From IMG/VR virus record IMGVR_UViG_3300036760_000297, positions 1 through 40,885 of that record: a stretch of DNA of 40,885 nt; one strand, written 5' to 3'. The position numbers and the translations under genes were made by a program. Below are positions 34,659-40,865 of the stretch, piece after piece. Within the stretch, counting starts at the first letter, position 1; every line of letters starts with the position of its first letter. Under the pieces are notes generated by a model that saw only the letters and a list, made by a program, of their open reading frames with translations, was not told where the DNA came from and searched no databases. The stretch comes from a virus.

Positions 34659-34720
34659 TGGCGGCCACCGATGCTGTGTTGGTGGAGCGCGGGCCTGGCG
34701 GATCGCGGGTGATCTTGTGA
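34658..34720 (+). CDS. Micro-ORF bridging two genes (20 aa)
   Basis: ATG 34658 overlaps the ATPase stop (TGATG) and its TGA overlaps the next GTG (GTGA). It encodes MAATDAVLVERGPGGSRVIL. Exact end-to-end overlap with both neighbours suggests coupled translation through a very short gene rather than chance. Confidence 0.4.
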   Translation: MAATDAVLVERGPGGSRVIL

Positions 34721-34914
34721 GCGATTCGCAGCATCGCGGGTCGCTGTTCGCATCCGAGCGACTGGACGTGGTCGAGACGGAGAACGGCGTGCTGGTGATT
34801 GTCGGCAACCGCGAACGCGGGCAGGCGGTTGGCGAGGAAATCTGGCCGGAGCAGATCGCGCATCTTGCCCACGCCCTCAACCAGTGGATAGCGATGTTCA
34901 CCAGCAATGCCTGA
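34717..34914 (+). CDS. Small unknown protein (65 aa)
   Basis: GTG 34717 overlaps the stop of the micro-ORF. The protein is mixed alpha/beta and ends with a helix (IAHLAHALNQWIAMFTSNA) with no Cys. It lies in the recombination section of the early operon and its end overlaps the next start by 8 bases. I do not recognise it. Confidence 0.55.
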   Translation: MSDSQHRGSLFASERLDVVETENGVLVIVGNRERGQAVGEEIWPEQIAHLAHALNQWIAMFTSNA

Positions 34915-35182
34915 ATGTTTGGCCTGCCCAAACCCCGTAGGAGGATGCCCGAACGTGCGTGACTGTCAACACATCACCGTTGGGCCACACACGATTACAC
35001 GACGGACTAAGGGGCGCTACGACCGCTTCAACCACGAGCGCCTTGATGACAGGTCGTTCGCGGAGGTAGATGTTGTCTTCCCGTTTCTCGCTCGTTGCGG
35101 TGCCGTCAGCGCGATTGGTAAGACCGCCGAGGGTGCCGTCGGGATGGTCGAGAAGATCCTTTCAACAAAGAAGCAGACGTGA
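34907..35182 (+). CDS. Small Cys-rich protein (91 aa)
   Basis: ATG 34907 opens a frame with four Cys in the first 20 residues (MPECLACPNPVGGCPNVRDC), consistent with a zinc or metal knuckle, followed by a mixed region (TITRRTKGRYDRFNHERLDD) and a hydrophobic patch (VVFPFLARCGAVSAIGKTAE). The function is unknown. Confidence 0.55.
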   Translation: MPECLACPNPVGGCPNVRDCQHITVGPHTITRRTKGRYDRFNHERLDDRSFAEVDVVFPFLARCGAVSAIGKTAEGAVGMVEKILSTKKQT

Positions 35183-35373
35183 CGGTTCAGGAGATCATCA
35201 ACGCGCTGATCGGTGTCCCCGGCAGTGTCGGAATCGAGATCGTCGACGCTGACGGCATCGCTGCGGAGCTAATCGGAATCAAGATCACGCAGTCGAACGG
35301 AACCATCTACGCCGAAGCTGCCATCGACCGGAAGCTGCTCGCGGACGATGAGACGGCGGTGGAGGCCGTATGA
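35179..35373 (+). CDS. Small unknown protein (64 aa)
   Basis: GTG 35179 overlaps the previous stop (GTGA). The product is a mix of strand and helix (EIINALIGVPGSVGIEIVDA, AIDRKLLADDETAVEAV) and slightly acidic. No motif is recognised. Its coding status rests on overlap and codon use. Confidence 0.5.
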   Translation: MTVQEIINALIGVPGSVGIEIVDADGIAAELIGIKITQSNGTIYAEAAIDRKLLADDETAVEAV

Positions 35374-35660
35374 CTCTGTGTACCTGTGGATGCCCCGACT
35401 ATGAACACTCGTATCGGCAAAGCAACCGCGCATGGGGCAGATATGAGTGTGGCGTGGGTGGATGCGATTGCGCTGCGTTCGAGCGTGATGCGTTTGTTGA
35501 TGTCGTGTTCGACGGGCCACCATCGCATGAGTCGGGGTGGTTCGTGGAGGTCGAGAACGAATCCGGCGCGAGCGTCAAGGCTGGCGAGTGGATCGACCGT
35601 GGAGACGGGTATTGGGCGCTGAGACTGCGGGCGTTGCCGTCAGTTGAGGTGTCTCCGTGA
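35370..35660 (+). CDS. Small Cys-rich protein (96 aa)
   Basis: ATG 35370 overlaps the previous stop. The N-terminus has CTCGCPDYEHSYR and later YECGVGGCDCAAF, six Cys in about 35 residues, suggesting a zinc-binding domain. The rest is acidic and beta-rich (GWFVEVENESGASVKAGEWI). Function unknown. Confidence 0.6.
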   Translation: MTLCTCGCPDYEHSYRQSNRAWGRYECGVGGCDCAAFERDAFVDVVFDGPPSHESGWFVEVENESGASVKAGEWIDRGDGYWALRLRALPSVEVSP

Positions 35661-36196
35661 ACGCCCAAGCCGCTCACCGATTCGACAACGCCCGCCGCTA
35701 CCGCGACGGCGATCACCCGTCGCAGACGTGGTTCACGCCCGACTACGTTCTCGACCTCGTGCGCTTAGACCTTGGGGGAATATGGGGTGATCCCTGTACG
35801 ACGATGGACAACCCTGTCAGGGCGGATCTCTTCTACACGGTTATGAACGATGGCCTGTCGCAGCCGTGGCACTCTGATGTTGGGCCTATTGAACAACAGA
35901 CGCTCTTTGTCAATCCGCCGTACAGCAAGGCTCGCGAGCCGTGGGTGAATAAGTGCATCGAGGCTGGCTCCCGGGGCCAGAAGGTCATCCTCCTGATCCC
36001 AGCCGCAACCGATACGCGCATCTTCCAGGAAGCTGCGTCGACGGCGAGCGCGGTCGTGTTCGTCAAGGGCCGCCTCAAGTTCGGCGTGCTGCGTCCGAAT
36101 CGTCGTCAGGTGGCCGCGTCTCACCCGTCCGCGTTGATCGGGTGGAACACCGATCTCGACGCCTGCGCGGCCCTCGGATGGAGGGCCGATGTCTAG
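35657..36196 (+). CDS. Phage adenine-N6 DNA methyltransferase (Dam-type)
   Basis: The 179-residue protein matches the phage N-6-adenine methyltransferase family: WFTPDYVLDLVRLDLGGIWG start, then DGLSQPW, then LFVNPPYSKAREPWV with catalytic NPPY (86-89), then GQKVILLIPAATDTRIFQE and VVFVKGRLKFG. It methylates adenine N6 using S-adenosylmethionine and could protect phage DNA from host restriction. GTG 35657 overlaps the previous stop. No matching restriction enzyme is near. Confidence 0.85.
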   Translation: MNAQAAHRFDNARRYRDGDHPSQTWFTPDYVLDLVRLDLGGIWGDPCTTMDNPVRADLFYTVMNDGLSQPWHSDVGPIEQQTLFVNPPYSKAREPWVNKCIEAGSRGQKVILLIPAATDTRIFQEAASTASAVVFVKGRLKFGVLRPNRRQVAASHPSALIGWNTDLDACAALGWRADV

Positions 36197-36422
36197 CCCG
36201 CGAACCACGCTTCCCGCCCGTGGCGACGACCCGATCTACTGGGCGCCGCCGGATGTTCGCGGCACCGTCGTCCGCATGAACGAGATGGGCGTCGCGTTCC
36301 TTCACCGCTGCCCCAAAGCTCGCATCGTCACCCTGACGAGCCGTGACAGCCTCGACCCGATGGCACTCGGAACCTGCCGCTACTGCCATCAGCCGCTACC
36401 CGTCCCGGAGACGAACGCGTGA
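36189..36422 (+). CDS. Small Cys/His protein (77 aa)
   Basis: ATG 36189 overlaps the methyltransferase stop by 8 bases. The final stretch carries CRYCHQPLP (Cys-x2-Cys-His) and an upstream LHRCPK supplies a further Cys, so it may bind zinc. The rest is mixed. It is one of several zinc-knuckle proteins in this operon. Confidence 0.55.
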   Translation: MSSPRTTLPARGDDPIYWAPPDVRGTVVRMNEMGVAFLHRCPKARIVTLTSRDSLDPMALGTCRYCHQPLPVPETNA

Positions 36423-36652
36423 CCGAGGAAGTCCTCCGCGTCGCGTGTCGCACCTGCCACGCCGAAGGCGACTGTCCCGACGTGATCGTACGCGGCTGGG
36501 ACGGCAGCACCTACGGGCTCGCCTGCGGCCACGACCACCACTTCGACTTCACCAACGGCGGCTGCCGCACCTGGCTCGTCGCCGAGACCAGCCCTCGCAC
36601 CAGCGGGGGAAAGCCAGCAAAGGAGACGGAGCGATCCGCCGCACAATGCTGA
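36419..36652 (+). CDS. Small Cys/His protein (77 aa)
   Basis: GTG 36419 overlaps the previous stop. A pair CRTCHAEGDC and a CGHDHHFDF stretch, with a third Cys (GGCRTW), resemble a zinc ribbon or treble clef with both Cys and His. The end of the frame overlaps the start of the secreted lysozyme-like gene by 7 bases. Confidence 0.55.
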   Translation: MTEEVLRVACRTCHAEGDCPDVIVRGWDGSTYGLACGHDHHFDFTNGGCRTWLVAETSPRTSGGKPAKETERSAAQC

Positions 36653-37158
36653 CACTCACACTCATTGCCATACTTCTTTTCGTCCTCGCAGCCGCTGCAG
36701 AAGCGGCTCATAACTCGCGTCCGAACACGATCAATCCAGAACGTCGACACGTTGTCGACAAATTGAACCACGGGCTTGCCGGCACACCCATGAGCGGCAC
36801 CGGACGGGAGCTCGAAGCCGCCGGCTGGAAATGGCACGTCCACCCGGCCTTCCTGGCCGCCATCACGGGAGCCGAGAGCAGCTTCGGCGTCGCCGCCTGC
36901 CGCAGCAACCGATTCAACGCGGCAGGCCTGGGCTCATGTGGGTCAGCCTGGACGCCCCCGTACTTCCGCTCGTGGGCGCACTTCTACGACTACTTCGCCC
37001 GCATGATCCGCCGGCAGTGGCCGTCCGCCAGGTCGCCGTGGGACATGCATGGCTACTGCGTCGATGCACATGGGAACGACTGCCCGACGTGGCCGGGGAA
37101 GGTCGCCGGCTTCATGCGACGCCTGTTCGGCGTCGGGCCGGGGGTGCGCTACCCGTGA
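36646..37158 (+). CDS. Secreted lysozyme-like protein
   Basis: ATG 36646 opens a frame beginning with a hydrophobic signal (MLTLTLIAILLFVLAAAAEA) and possible cleavage after AEA. The mature part has a lysozyme/glucosaminidase-like pattern: HPAFLAAITGAESSFGVAA with the catalytic Glu candidate in GAESSFG, then RFNAAGLGSCGSAW and WPSARSPWDMHGYCVDAHGN. It would act outside the cytoplasmic membrane on peptidoglycan. The placement in the early operon, not in the lysis cassette, is unusual. The nearest AGGAGA site is about 20 bases upstream, so the start is somewhat uncertain. Confidence 0.7.
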   Translation: MLTLTLIAILLFVLAAAAEAAHNSRPNTINPERRHVVDKLNHGLAGTPMSGTGRELEAAGWKWHVHPAFLAAITGAESSFGVAACRSNRFNAAGLGSCGSAWTPPYFRSWAHFYDYFARMIRRQWPSARSPWDMHGYCVDAHGNDCPTWPGKVAGFMRRLFGVGPGVRYP

Positions 37159-37340
37159 CCCCCTACGTCGAGATCGCGCGCAAAACAGCGCTCGAGACGC
37201 GCTGGTGTTTCGGCTGCCGCAAACGCCTCCCCCACGACTGGGTGACACTAGCCCCGGTCGGTCCGCGGTCGTACTACGGAGCCCACGGCCGCTGGGAATG
37301 CTCCGGCTGCGGCAAAGACCGCACGAGGCTCGGGTCGTGA
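37155..37340 (+). CDS. Small zinc-ribbon protein (61 aa)
   Basis: GTG 37155 overlaps the preceding stop (GTGA). A CFGCRKRLPHDW knuckle and a CSGCGKDR knuckle near the end, 35 residues apart, form a typical zinc ribbon. It is small, basic and likely DNA- or RNA-binding. Confidence 0.6.
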   Translation: MTPYVEIARKTALETRWCFGCRKRLPHDWVTLAPVGPRSYYGAHGRWECSGCGKDRTRLGS

Positions 37341-37519
37341 TCGGCTACGTCGTGATCGAGCGCAGCAAGCCGGGCGGCGGCTGGGACGTGCTCGACTGCT
37401 CGTTCTCAGAGGACCGCGAGGACGCGGACGCCCTCAGACATGACTGCGAGCAGGGCGCTCAGGCGCGCGGCCATCGCGGCGAGTACGCGGTCGCACGCGT
37501 CGAAAAGGACGAGCCGTGA
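37337..37519 (+). CDS. Small unknown protein (60 aa)
   Basis: GTG 37337 overlaps the previous stop. The product is beta then helical, acidic (SFSEDREDADALRHDCEQGA) and ends with EYAVARVEKDEP. It has two Cys and one His but no clear knuckle. Function unknown. Confidence 0.5.
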   Translation: MIGYVVIERSKPGGGWDVLDCSFSEDREDADALRHDCEQGAQARGHRGEYAVARVEKDEP

Positions 37520-37683
37520 GCGCCGCTGAACACTGCGAATACCTCGTGGAAACCTGCACCTACGTCAGGGTGCGAATCGCGGAAGGTTGCGACGCCATCA
37601 CCCGCGTCACGGGCGACGGAGGCGACGAGTGGCGAGCGCGGTTCTGGAACTTCCATCTGACCAAGCAAAGGAAACCGAAGTGA
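37516..37683 (+). CDS. Small unknown protein (55 aa)
   Basis: GTG 37516 overlaps the previous stop and its own stop overlaps the next GTG. The product is mixed alpha/beta (YVRVRIAEGCDAITRVTG) with three Cys and a basic tail (LTKQRKPK). Its coding status is supported by exact overlaps and third-base GC. Confidence 0.5.
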   Translation: MSAAEHCEYLVETCTYVRVRIAEGCDAITRVTGDGGDEWRARFWNFHLTKQRKPK

Positions 37684-37871
37684 GCGCCTACGTAGACCCA
37701 CGGCACCCATTCGAGATCACGCACGACCTTTGCAGCTACACCTTCCCGCTCTCAAACGGCGACGAGGCGCAGTTGATCCTTCCTAGGGTCGTCACAGAGG
37801 ACGACGCACGGCGGCTCGCTGAGTTCATCCGGTGCGTGTGTGCCGGCAAGGCCATCGAGGCTGGCGCGTGA
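37680..37871 (+). CDS. Small unknown protein (63 aa)
   Basis: GTG 37680 overlaps the preceding stop. A beta-rich first half (YTFPLSNGDEAQLILPRVVT) is followed by a helix with two Cys (LAEFIRCVCAGKAIEAGA). It ends within the start of the cytosine methyltransferase gene, suggesting coupling. Confidence 0.55.
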   Translation: MSAYVDPRHPFEITHDLCSYTFPLSNGDEAQLILPRVVTEDDARRLAEFIRCVCAGKAIEAGA

Positions 37872-39697
37872 ATGCGGGATCTCTCTTCAGCGGGATCGGC
37901 GGACTCGACCTTGGCGTCGGCGTCCCTCCCGCCTGGTTCTGCGAGTACGACAAGCACTGCCGAACCGTGCTCGAGCGCCACTGGCCCGGAGTCCCCATCT
38001 ACCACGACATCAGAGAGCTCGGAGCCGACGCAGCACGAGTCGACGTGCTCCACGGCGGATATCCGTGCCAGCCGTTCAGCGTCGCCGGGAAGCGCGAAGG
38101 AGCCAACGACCCCCGGCACTTGTGGCCCGAGTTCGCCCGACTCATTCGCGTCCTACGACCCCGAGTCGTCGTCGCTGAGAACGTCGCAGGCCACCTTCGA
38201 CTTGGGTTTCACGCCGTCCTTGCCGACCTTGCCGGCCTGGGGATGGATGTCCGGTGGGGAGTTGTACGAGCGTCCGATGTCGGCGCCCCTCACCAACGCG
38301 CAAGGCTCTTCGTTGTTGCCCACTCCACGGAGGGGCGAGACGGCGGATCAGACGAGCGAGGAGGGGTACTTCGAGAGCCTTTCGTCGCTGGTGCCGAGGT
38401 TGTTCCAGACTCCGAACGCGACCAGGGCAGAGGTTCGATCAGACGCGACTCCGCTCCTGCGCGAGCAGGTCAGACTACTACAAACGCCGAGCGCGGCGGA
38501 CGCGATGGGAGGACATCTGGGCCGCGGCGGGGCGAGGTCGGGGGAGTTGTTACTGAAAGGCCAAGTGAAGGCCCTACCGACGCCCAGGGCGACGCGTGGC
38601 GGCTCTCAGACGGAGACGGTGGTGCTGCTTCCAACGCCATCAGCGAACCAATACGAGCAGGACAACGATGTGCTTCTAGCCCGGAGGGAGCGGGAGGAGC
38701 AGAAGCACAGGAACGGCAACGGTTTCGGGCTGACCACTGCGAACGCGATGGCGCTCCTGCCGACCCCGAACACAATGGACGGAATGGGACAGCGAAGCCC
38801 GGAAGCTCTTGCTCGGGCGAAGAAGCTCGGCGGCTGCTCAAACCTGAAGGATGTGATCCCGCTGCTGCGGACGCCCTACGCGGGGACGCCGAACAGTCAT
38901 CGCGGACGACCGCAGGGAGCGGCTCTCAGGACGAGCCAGGGTCACACGGTTTCTCTAGGGGATCAGATCGTGGACTTGCTCTTCCAGACGCCGAGTGCAG
39001 CGGACGCGATGGGAGGGCACCTGAACCGGGGCGGAGCGAGGTCGGGGGAGTTGCTGCTCAAGGGTCAGGTGAAGGCACTCCTGCCGACGCCATGCTCGCA
39101 GGAGCCGGGAGGGACGCCGGAGCGGTTCCTCGAACGCAAGAATCGCGACGGCGGCAACCGCACGGCGGAGAACGGGAATCTAAGCCTAACTCACACGCTC
39201 CAACTCCTGCCGACGCCAACAGTGGGCGACTCAAAGCAGGCTCGCAACTCGACGGCGAAGCGGAACAAGATCCCGCCGACGGGCATCCACGCCGGAGACA
39301 CGCTGACGGATGCGGTGACGCTGCTCCCAACGCCGACGACGCAGCCGATGACGGGGAACGGTCACGCGCGGAACCTCGGGAAGGAAGCGCGGCTCCTGCC
39401 GACTCCGACCTCGGACGGCGGGATGCGGAACACGAACGACACGTCGGACTATCAGACGCTGCCTGGGGCGCTTATGCGCCTGCCATCCGTCGATGGGAGC
39501 GAGTCGTCGGAGACGCCCCCCGACCCACCGACGAAAGAGGCCGCCTGATGCCCGAGTTCGTCGAATGGATGTTAGGACTTCCGATCGGATGGACGGAAGG
39601 GCCAGCACGAACGCATCGATTGAGGATGCTTGGAAACGCGGTTGTCCCGCAGCAAGCTGCTCTTGCCATTCGTCTCCTCGGAGGCTTGGGTGACTAG
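37868..39697 (+). CDS. C5-cytosine DNA methyltransferase with long variable middle
   Basis: The catalytic half is intact: motif I LFSGIGGLDLGV (residues 6-17), motif IV with Cys67 in GGYPCQPFSVAGKR, motif VI AENVAG (103-108), and motif VIII HQRARLF (142-148). After residue 155 the frame becomes Glu/Arg/Gly-rich repetitive text, and the last 50 or so residues return to the conserved FVEWMLGLPIGWTE and motif X RMLGNAVVPQQ. The frame is open for all 609 residues, but the middle is overprinted by a second frame (see 37872-39548). GTG 37868 overlaps the previous stop (GTGA). The enzyme would add a methyl group to cytosine C5, probably against host restriction. Confidence 0.8.
   Translation: MNAGSLFSGIGGLDLGVGVPPAWFCEYDKHCRTVLERHWPGVPIYHDIRELGADAARVDVLHGGYPCQPFSVAGKREGANDPRHLWPEFARLIRVLRPRVVVAENVAGHLRLGFHAVLADLAGLGMDVRWGVVRASDVGAPHQRARLFVVAHSTEGRDGGSDERGGVLREPFVAGAEVVPDSERDQGRGSIRRDSAPARAGQTTTNAERGGRDGRTSGPRRGEVGGVVTERPSEGPTDAQGDAWRLSDGDGGAASNAISEPIRAGQRCASSPEGAGGAEAQERQRFRADHCERDGAPADPEHNGRNGTAKPGSSCSGEEARRLLKPEGCDPAAADALRGDAEQSSRTTAGSGSQDEPGSHGFSRGSDRGLALPDAECSGRDGRAPEPGRSEVGGVAAQGSGEGTPADAMLAGAGRDAGAVPRTQESRRRQPHGGERESKPNSHAPTPADANSGRLKAGSQLDGEAEQDPADGHPRRRHADGCGDAAPNADDAADDGERSRAEPREGSAAPADSDLGRRDAEHERHVGLSDAAWGAYAPAIRRWERVVGDAPRPTDERGRLMPEFVEWMLGLPIGWTEGPARTHRLRMLGNAVVPQQAALAIRLLGGLGD
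37872..39548 (+). CDS. Overlapping frame: Leu-Pro-Thr-Pro repeat protein
   Basis: ATG 37872 is 4 bases after the methyltransferase GTG, in the next frame (GTGAATG). From about 38148 this frame reads SFASYDPESSSLRTSQ, then LPAWGWMSGGELYERP, and then about twelve LLPTP or LFQTP repeats separated by 20-60 residues. It stops at 39548, overlapping an ATG in the methyltransferase frame (TGATG). A duplicated segment inside it (38481-38580 and 38985-39084) differs almost only at synonymous sites of this frame, so it appears to be translated. I recall similar repeat proteins beside phage cytosine methyltransferases, but cannot check. The part before about 38148 may be only a shadow. Confidence 0.6.
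   Translation: MRDLSSAGSADSTLASASLPPGSASTTSTAEPCSSATGPESPSTTTSESSEPTQHESTCSTADIRASRSASPGSAKEPTTPGTCGPSSPDSFASYDPESSSLRTSQATFDLGFTPSLPTLPAWGWMSGGELYERPMSAPLTNAQGSSLLPTPRRGETADQTSEEGYFESLSSLVPRLFQTPNATRAEVRSDATPLLREQVRLLQTPSAADAMGGHLGRGGARSGELLLKGQVKALPTPRATRGGSQTETVVLLPTPSANQYEQDNDVLLARREREEQKHRNGNGFGLTTANAMALLPTPNTMDGMGQRSPEALARAKKLGGCSNLKDVIPLLRTPYAGTPNSHRGRPQGAALRTSQGHTVSLGDQIVDLLFQTPSAADAMGGHLNRGGARSGELLLKGQVKALLPTPCSQEPGGTPERFLERKNRDGGNRTAENGNLSLTHTLQLLPTPTVGDSKQARNSTAKRNKIPPTGIHAGDTLTDAVTLLPTPTTQPMTGNGHARNLGKEARLLPTPTSDGGMRNTNDTSDYQTLPGALMRLPSVDGSESSETPPDPPTKEAA
38481..39084 (+). repeat. Diverged repeat pair inside the overlapping genes
   Basis: The segment at 38481-38573 recurs at 38985-39077. 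In the second frame both read QTPSAADAMGGHL then RGGARSGELLLKGQVKA, with one Gly/Asn difference among about 31 codons, while about 14 codons differ synonymously. In the methyltransferase frame the same DNA gives clearly different residues (for example NAERGGRDGR versus DAECSGRDGR). Confidence 0.8.
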
Positions 39698-40112
39698 ATG
39701 GATAGATGATCCCGTGCGGCTCTGCCTGGTCTGCGAGGAGCCGTTGACACGCAAGCGGTTCAACGGGCGCCTGGAGGATCGGACACGATTTCTCTCTCGC
39801 AGGACGTGCGGCCAGTCCTGCGGAAACTTCAGGCCGGAGCCATCGCTTGACGGCTACCGCAGTCGCGCCCGCAAACTACGTGGTGACTCCTGCGAACGGT
39901 GCAGCAAGACGACCGACCTCCACGCACACCATGTCAATGGCGACGTAACGGACAACCGCGCCGAGAACATCGAAACAGTCTGCGCGTCGTGCCACATCGC
40001 CGGCCACTGGGCTGGGAAGCGCACCCACGCACTGAGGATGCTCGGCAACGCCGTCGTCCCTCAACAGACGCGATTCGCCCTCGATCTGCTGTCACAAGGA
40101 GCGCCGTCCTGA
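39690..40112 (+). CDS. HNH endonuclease carrying a methyltransferase motif X tail
   Basis: GTG 39690 overlaps the end of the methyltransferase gene by 8 bases. The 140-residue protein has a first Cys cluster (CLVCEEPL at Cys12/15; CGQSCGNF at Cys40/44) and an HNH core: CERCSKTTDLHAHHVNGDVT (Cys68/71, His80/81), then NRAENIETVCASCHIAGHW (Asn93, Cys98, Cys101, His102). The last 30 residues (RTHALRMLGNAVVPQQTRFA) repeat the methyltransferase C-terminus just upstream. It is likely a homing-type nicking or cutting enzyme that inserted at the methyltransferase gene. Confidence 0.8.
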   Translation: MTRWIDDPVRLCLVCEEPLTRKRFNGRLEDRTRFLSRRTCGQSCGNFRPEPSLDGYRSRARKLRGDSCERCSKTTDLHAHHVNGDVTDNRAENIETVCASCHIAGHWAGKRTHALRMLGNAVVPQQTRFALDLLSQGAPS

Positions 40113-40144
40113 TGCCGCGAACCACGCCTCGAGGGGCCGTCTGA
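40112..40144 (+). CDS. Micro-ORF (10 aa) between two coupled genes
   Basis: ATG 40112 overlaps the HNH stop (TGATG) and its own TGA overlaps ATG 40144 (TGATG). It encodes MPRTTPRGAV. As with the bridging frame at 34658, it may only keep ribosomes moving into the next gene. Confidence 0.3.
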   Translation: MPRTTPRGAV

Positions 40145-40407
40145 TGCGTGACCTGTCCCTCTACGGCCCCACCGTACCCGCCCGCAACCTCACCTGCACC
40201 CAATGCGACACCCTAGTGCAAGTCGTCGAGCTGCCCGGGCCGTTCCTCGACCCGCACGCGTTCGTCTGTGGCCAATGCTTGAAAAGAGGGGCCGCTTTCG
40301 CAGCCCCTCGGTACACCCCAGCACGGACTTCTAGTCTAGCCGAGCCAGTCAGACTGGTCGCCGAGCCCGTGTCGCCGTTCGCCAGGCCCGAACCGAGACA
40401 CGCATGA
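40144..40407 (+). CDS. Small zinc-ribbon protein (87 aa)
   Basis: ATG 40144. Two Cys-x2-Cys knuckles (LTCTQCDTL and FVCGQCLKRG) 24 residues apart make a zinc ribbon, followed by a Pro/Arg/Val-rich unstructured tail. It ends at the start of the RusA gene. Probable nucleic-acid or protein binding. Confidence 0.6.
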   Translation: MRDLSLYGPTVPARNLTCTQCDTLVQVVELPGPFLDPHAFVCGQCLKRGAAFAAPRYTPARTSSLAEPVRLVAEPVSPFARPEPRHA

Positions 40408-40865
40408 GCCTGTCGTTCACCGTGCTCGGCACCCCCATTAGCCAAGGCAGCAAACGGCATGTGGGCCGCGGCATCATGGTCGAATCCTCCAAGAAGCTGC
40501 GTCCCTGGCGCGCGCTCGTCAGCGCCGAAGCCCAACACGCGATACAAGGGCGGCCGCCACTCCAAGGCCCCCTCGCCGTCGACCTCTACTTCCGCTTCGC
40601 CCGCCCCAAGAGGCATTACCGAATCGGCCGCCACGCCCACGAGCTCCGCGCCGACGCCCCCGTTTTCCACTCGATCGCGCCGGATGCTGACAAGCTCTGC
40701 CGCTCCATTTTCGACTCGCTCACAGACGCCGGCGTCATCCGCGACGACGGACAGATCGCGCTCGTCCGCTGCCGCAAGGCCTACTGCTCGACAGCGCCGT
40801 CGTCGCTGCCCGGCGTCACCGTCACCGTCGAAACCATCTCCAAAGTGAAGCTCGAGAGCGCCTAG
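40404..40865 (+). CDS. rusA: RusA-family Holliday junction resolvase
   Basis: The 153-residue protein shows FTVLGTPISQGSKRH at the start and the catalytic segment APDADKLCRSIFDSLTDAGV followed by IRDDGQIAL. Acidic residues D94, D96, D104, D114 and D115 match the metal-binding Asp set of RusA enzymes. It resolves four-way junctions made by recombination-dependent replication or repair, and so completes the set with the RecE-like nuclease and RecA-fold ATPase upstream. ATG 40404 overlaps the previous stop (ATGA). After it, 20 bases with no feature end the window. Confidence 0.88.
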   Translation: MSLSFTVLGTPISQGSKRHVGRGIMVESSKKLRPWRALVSAEAQHAIQGRPPLQGPLAVDLYFRFARPKRHYRIGRHAHELRADAPVFHSIAPDADKLCRSIFDSLTDAGVIRDDGQIALVRCRKAYCSTAPSSLPGVTVTVETISKVKLESA

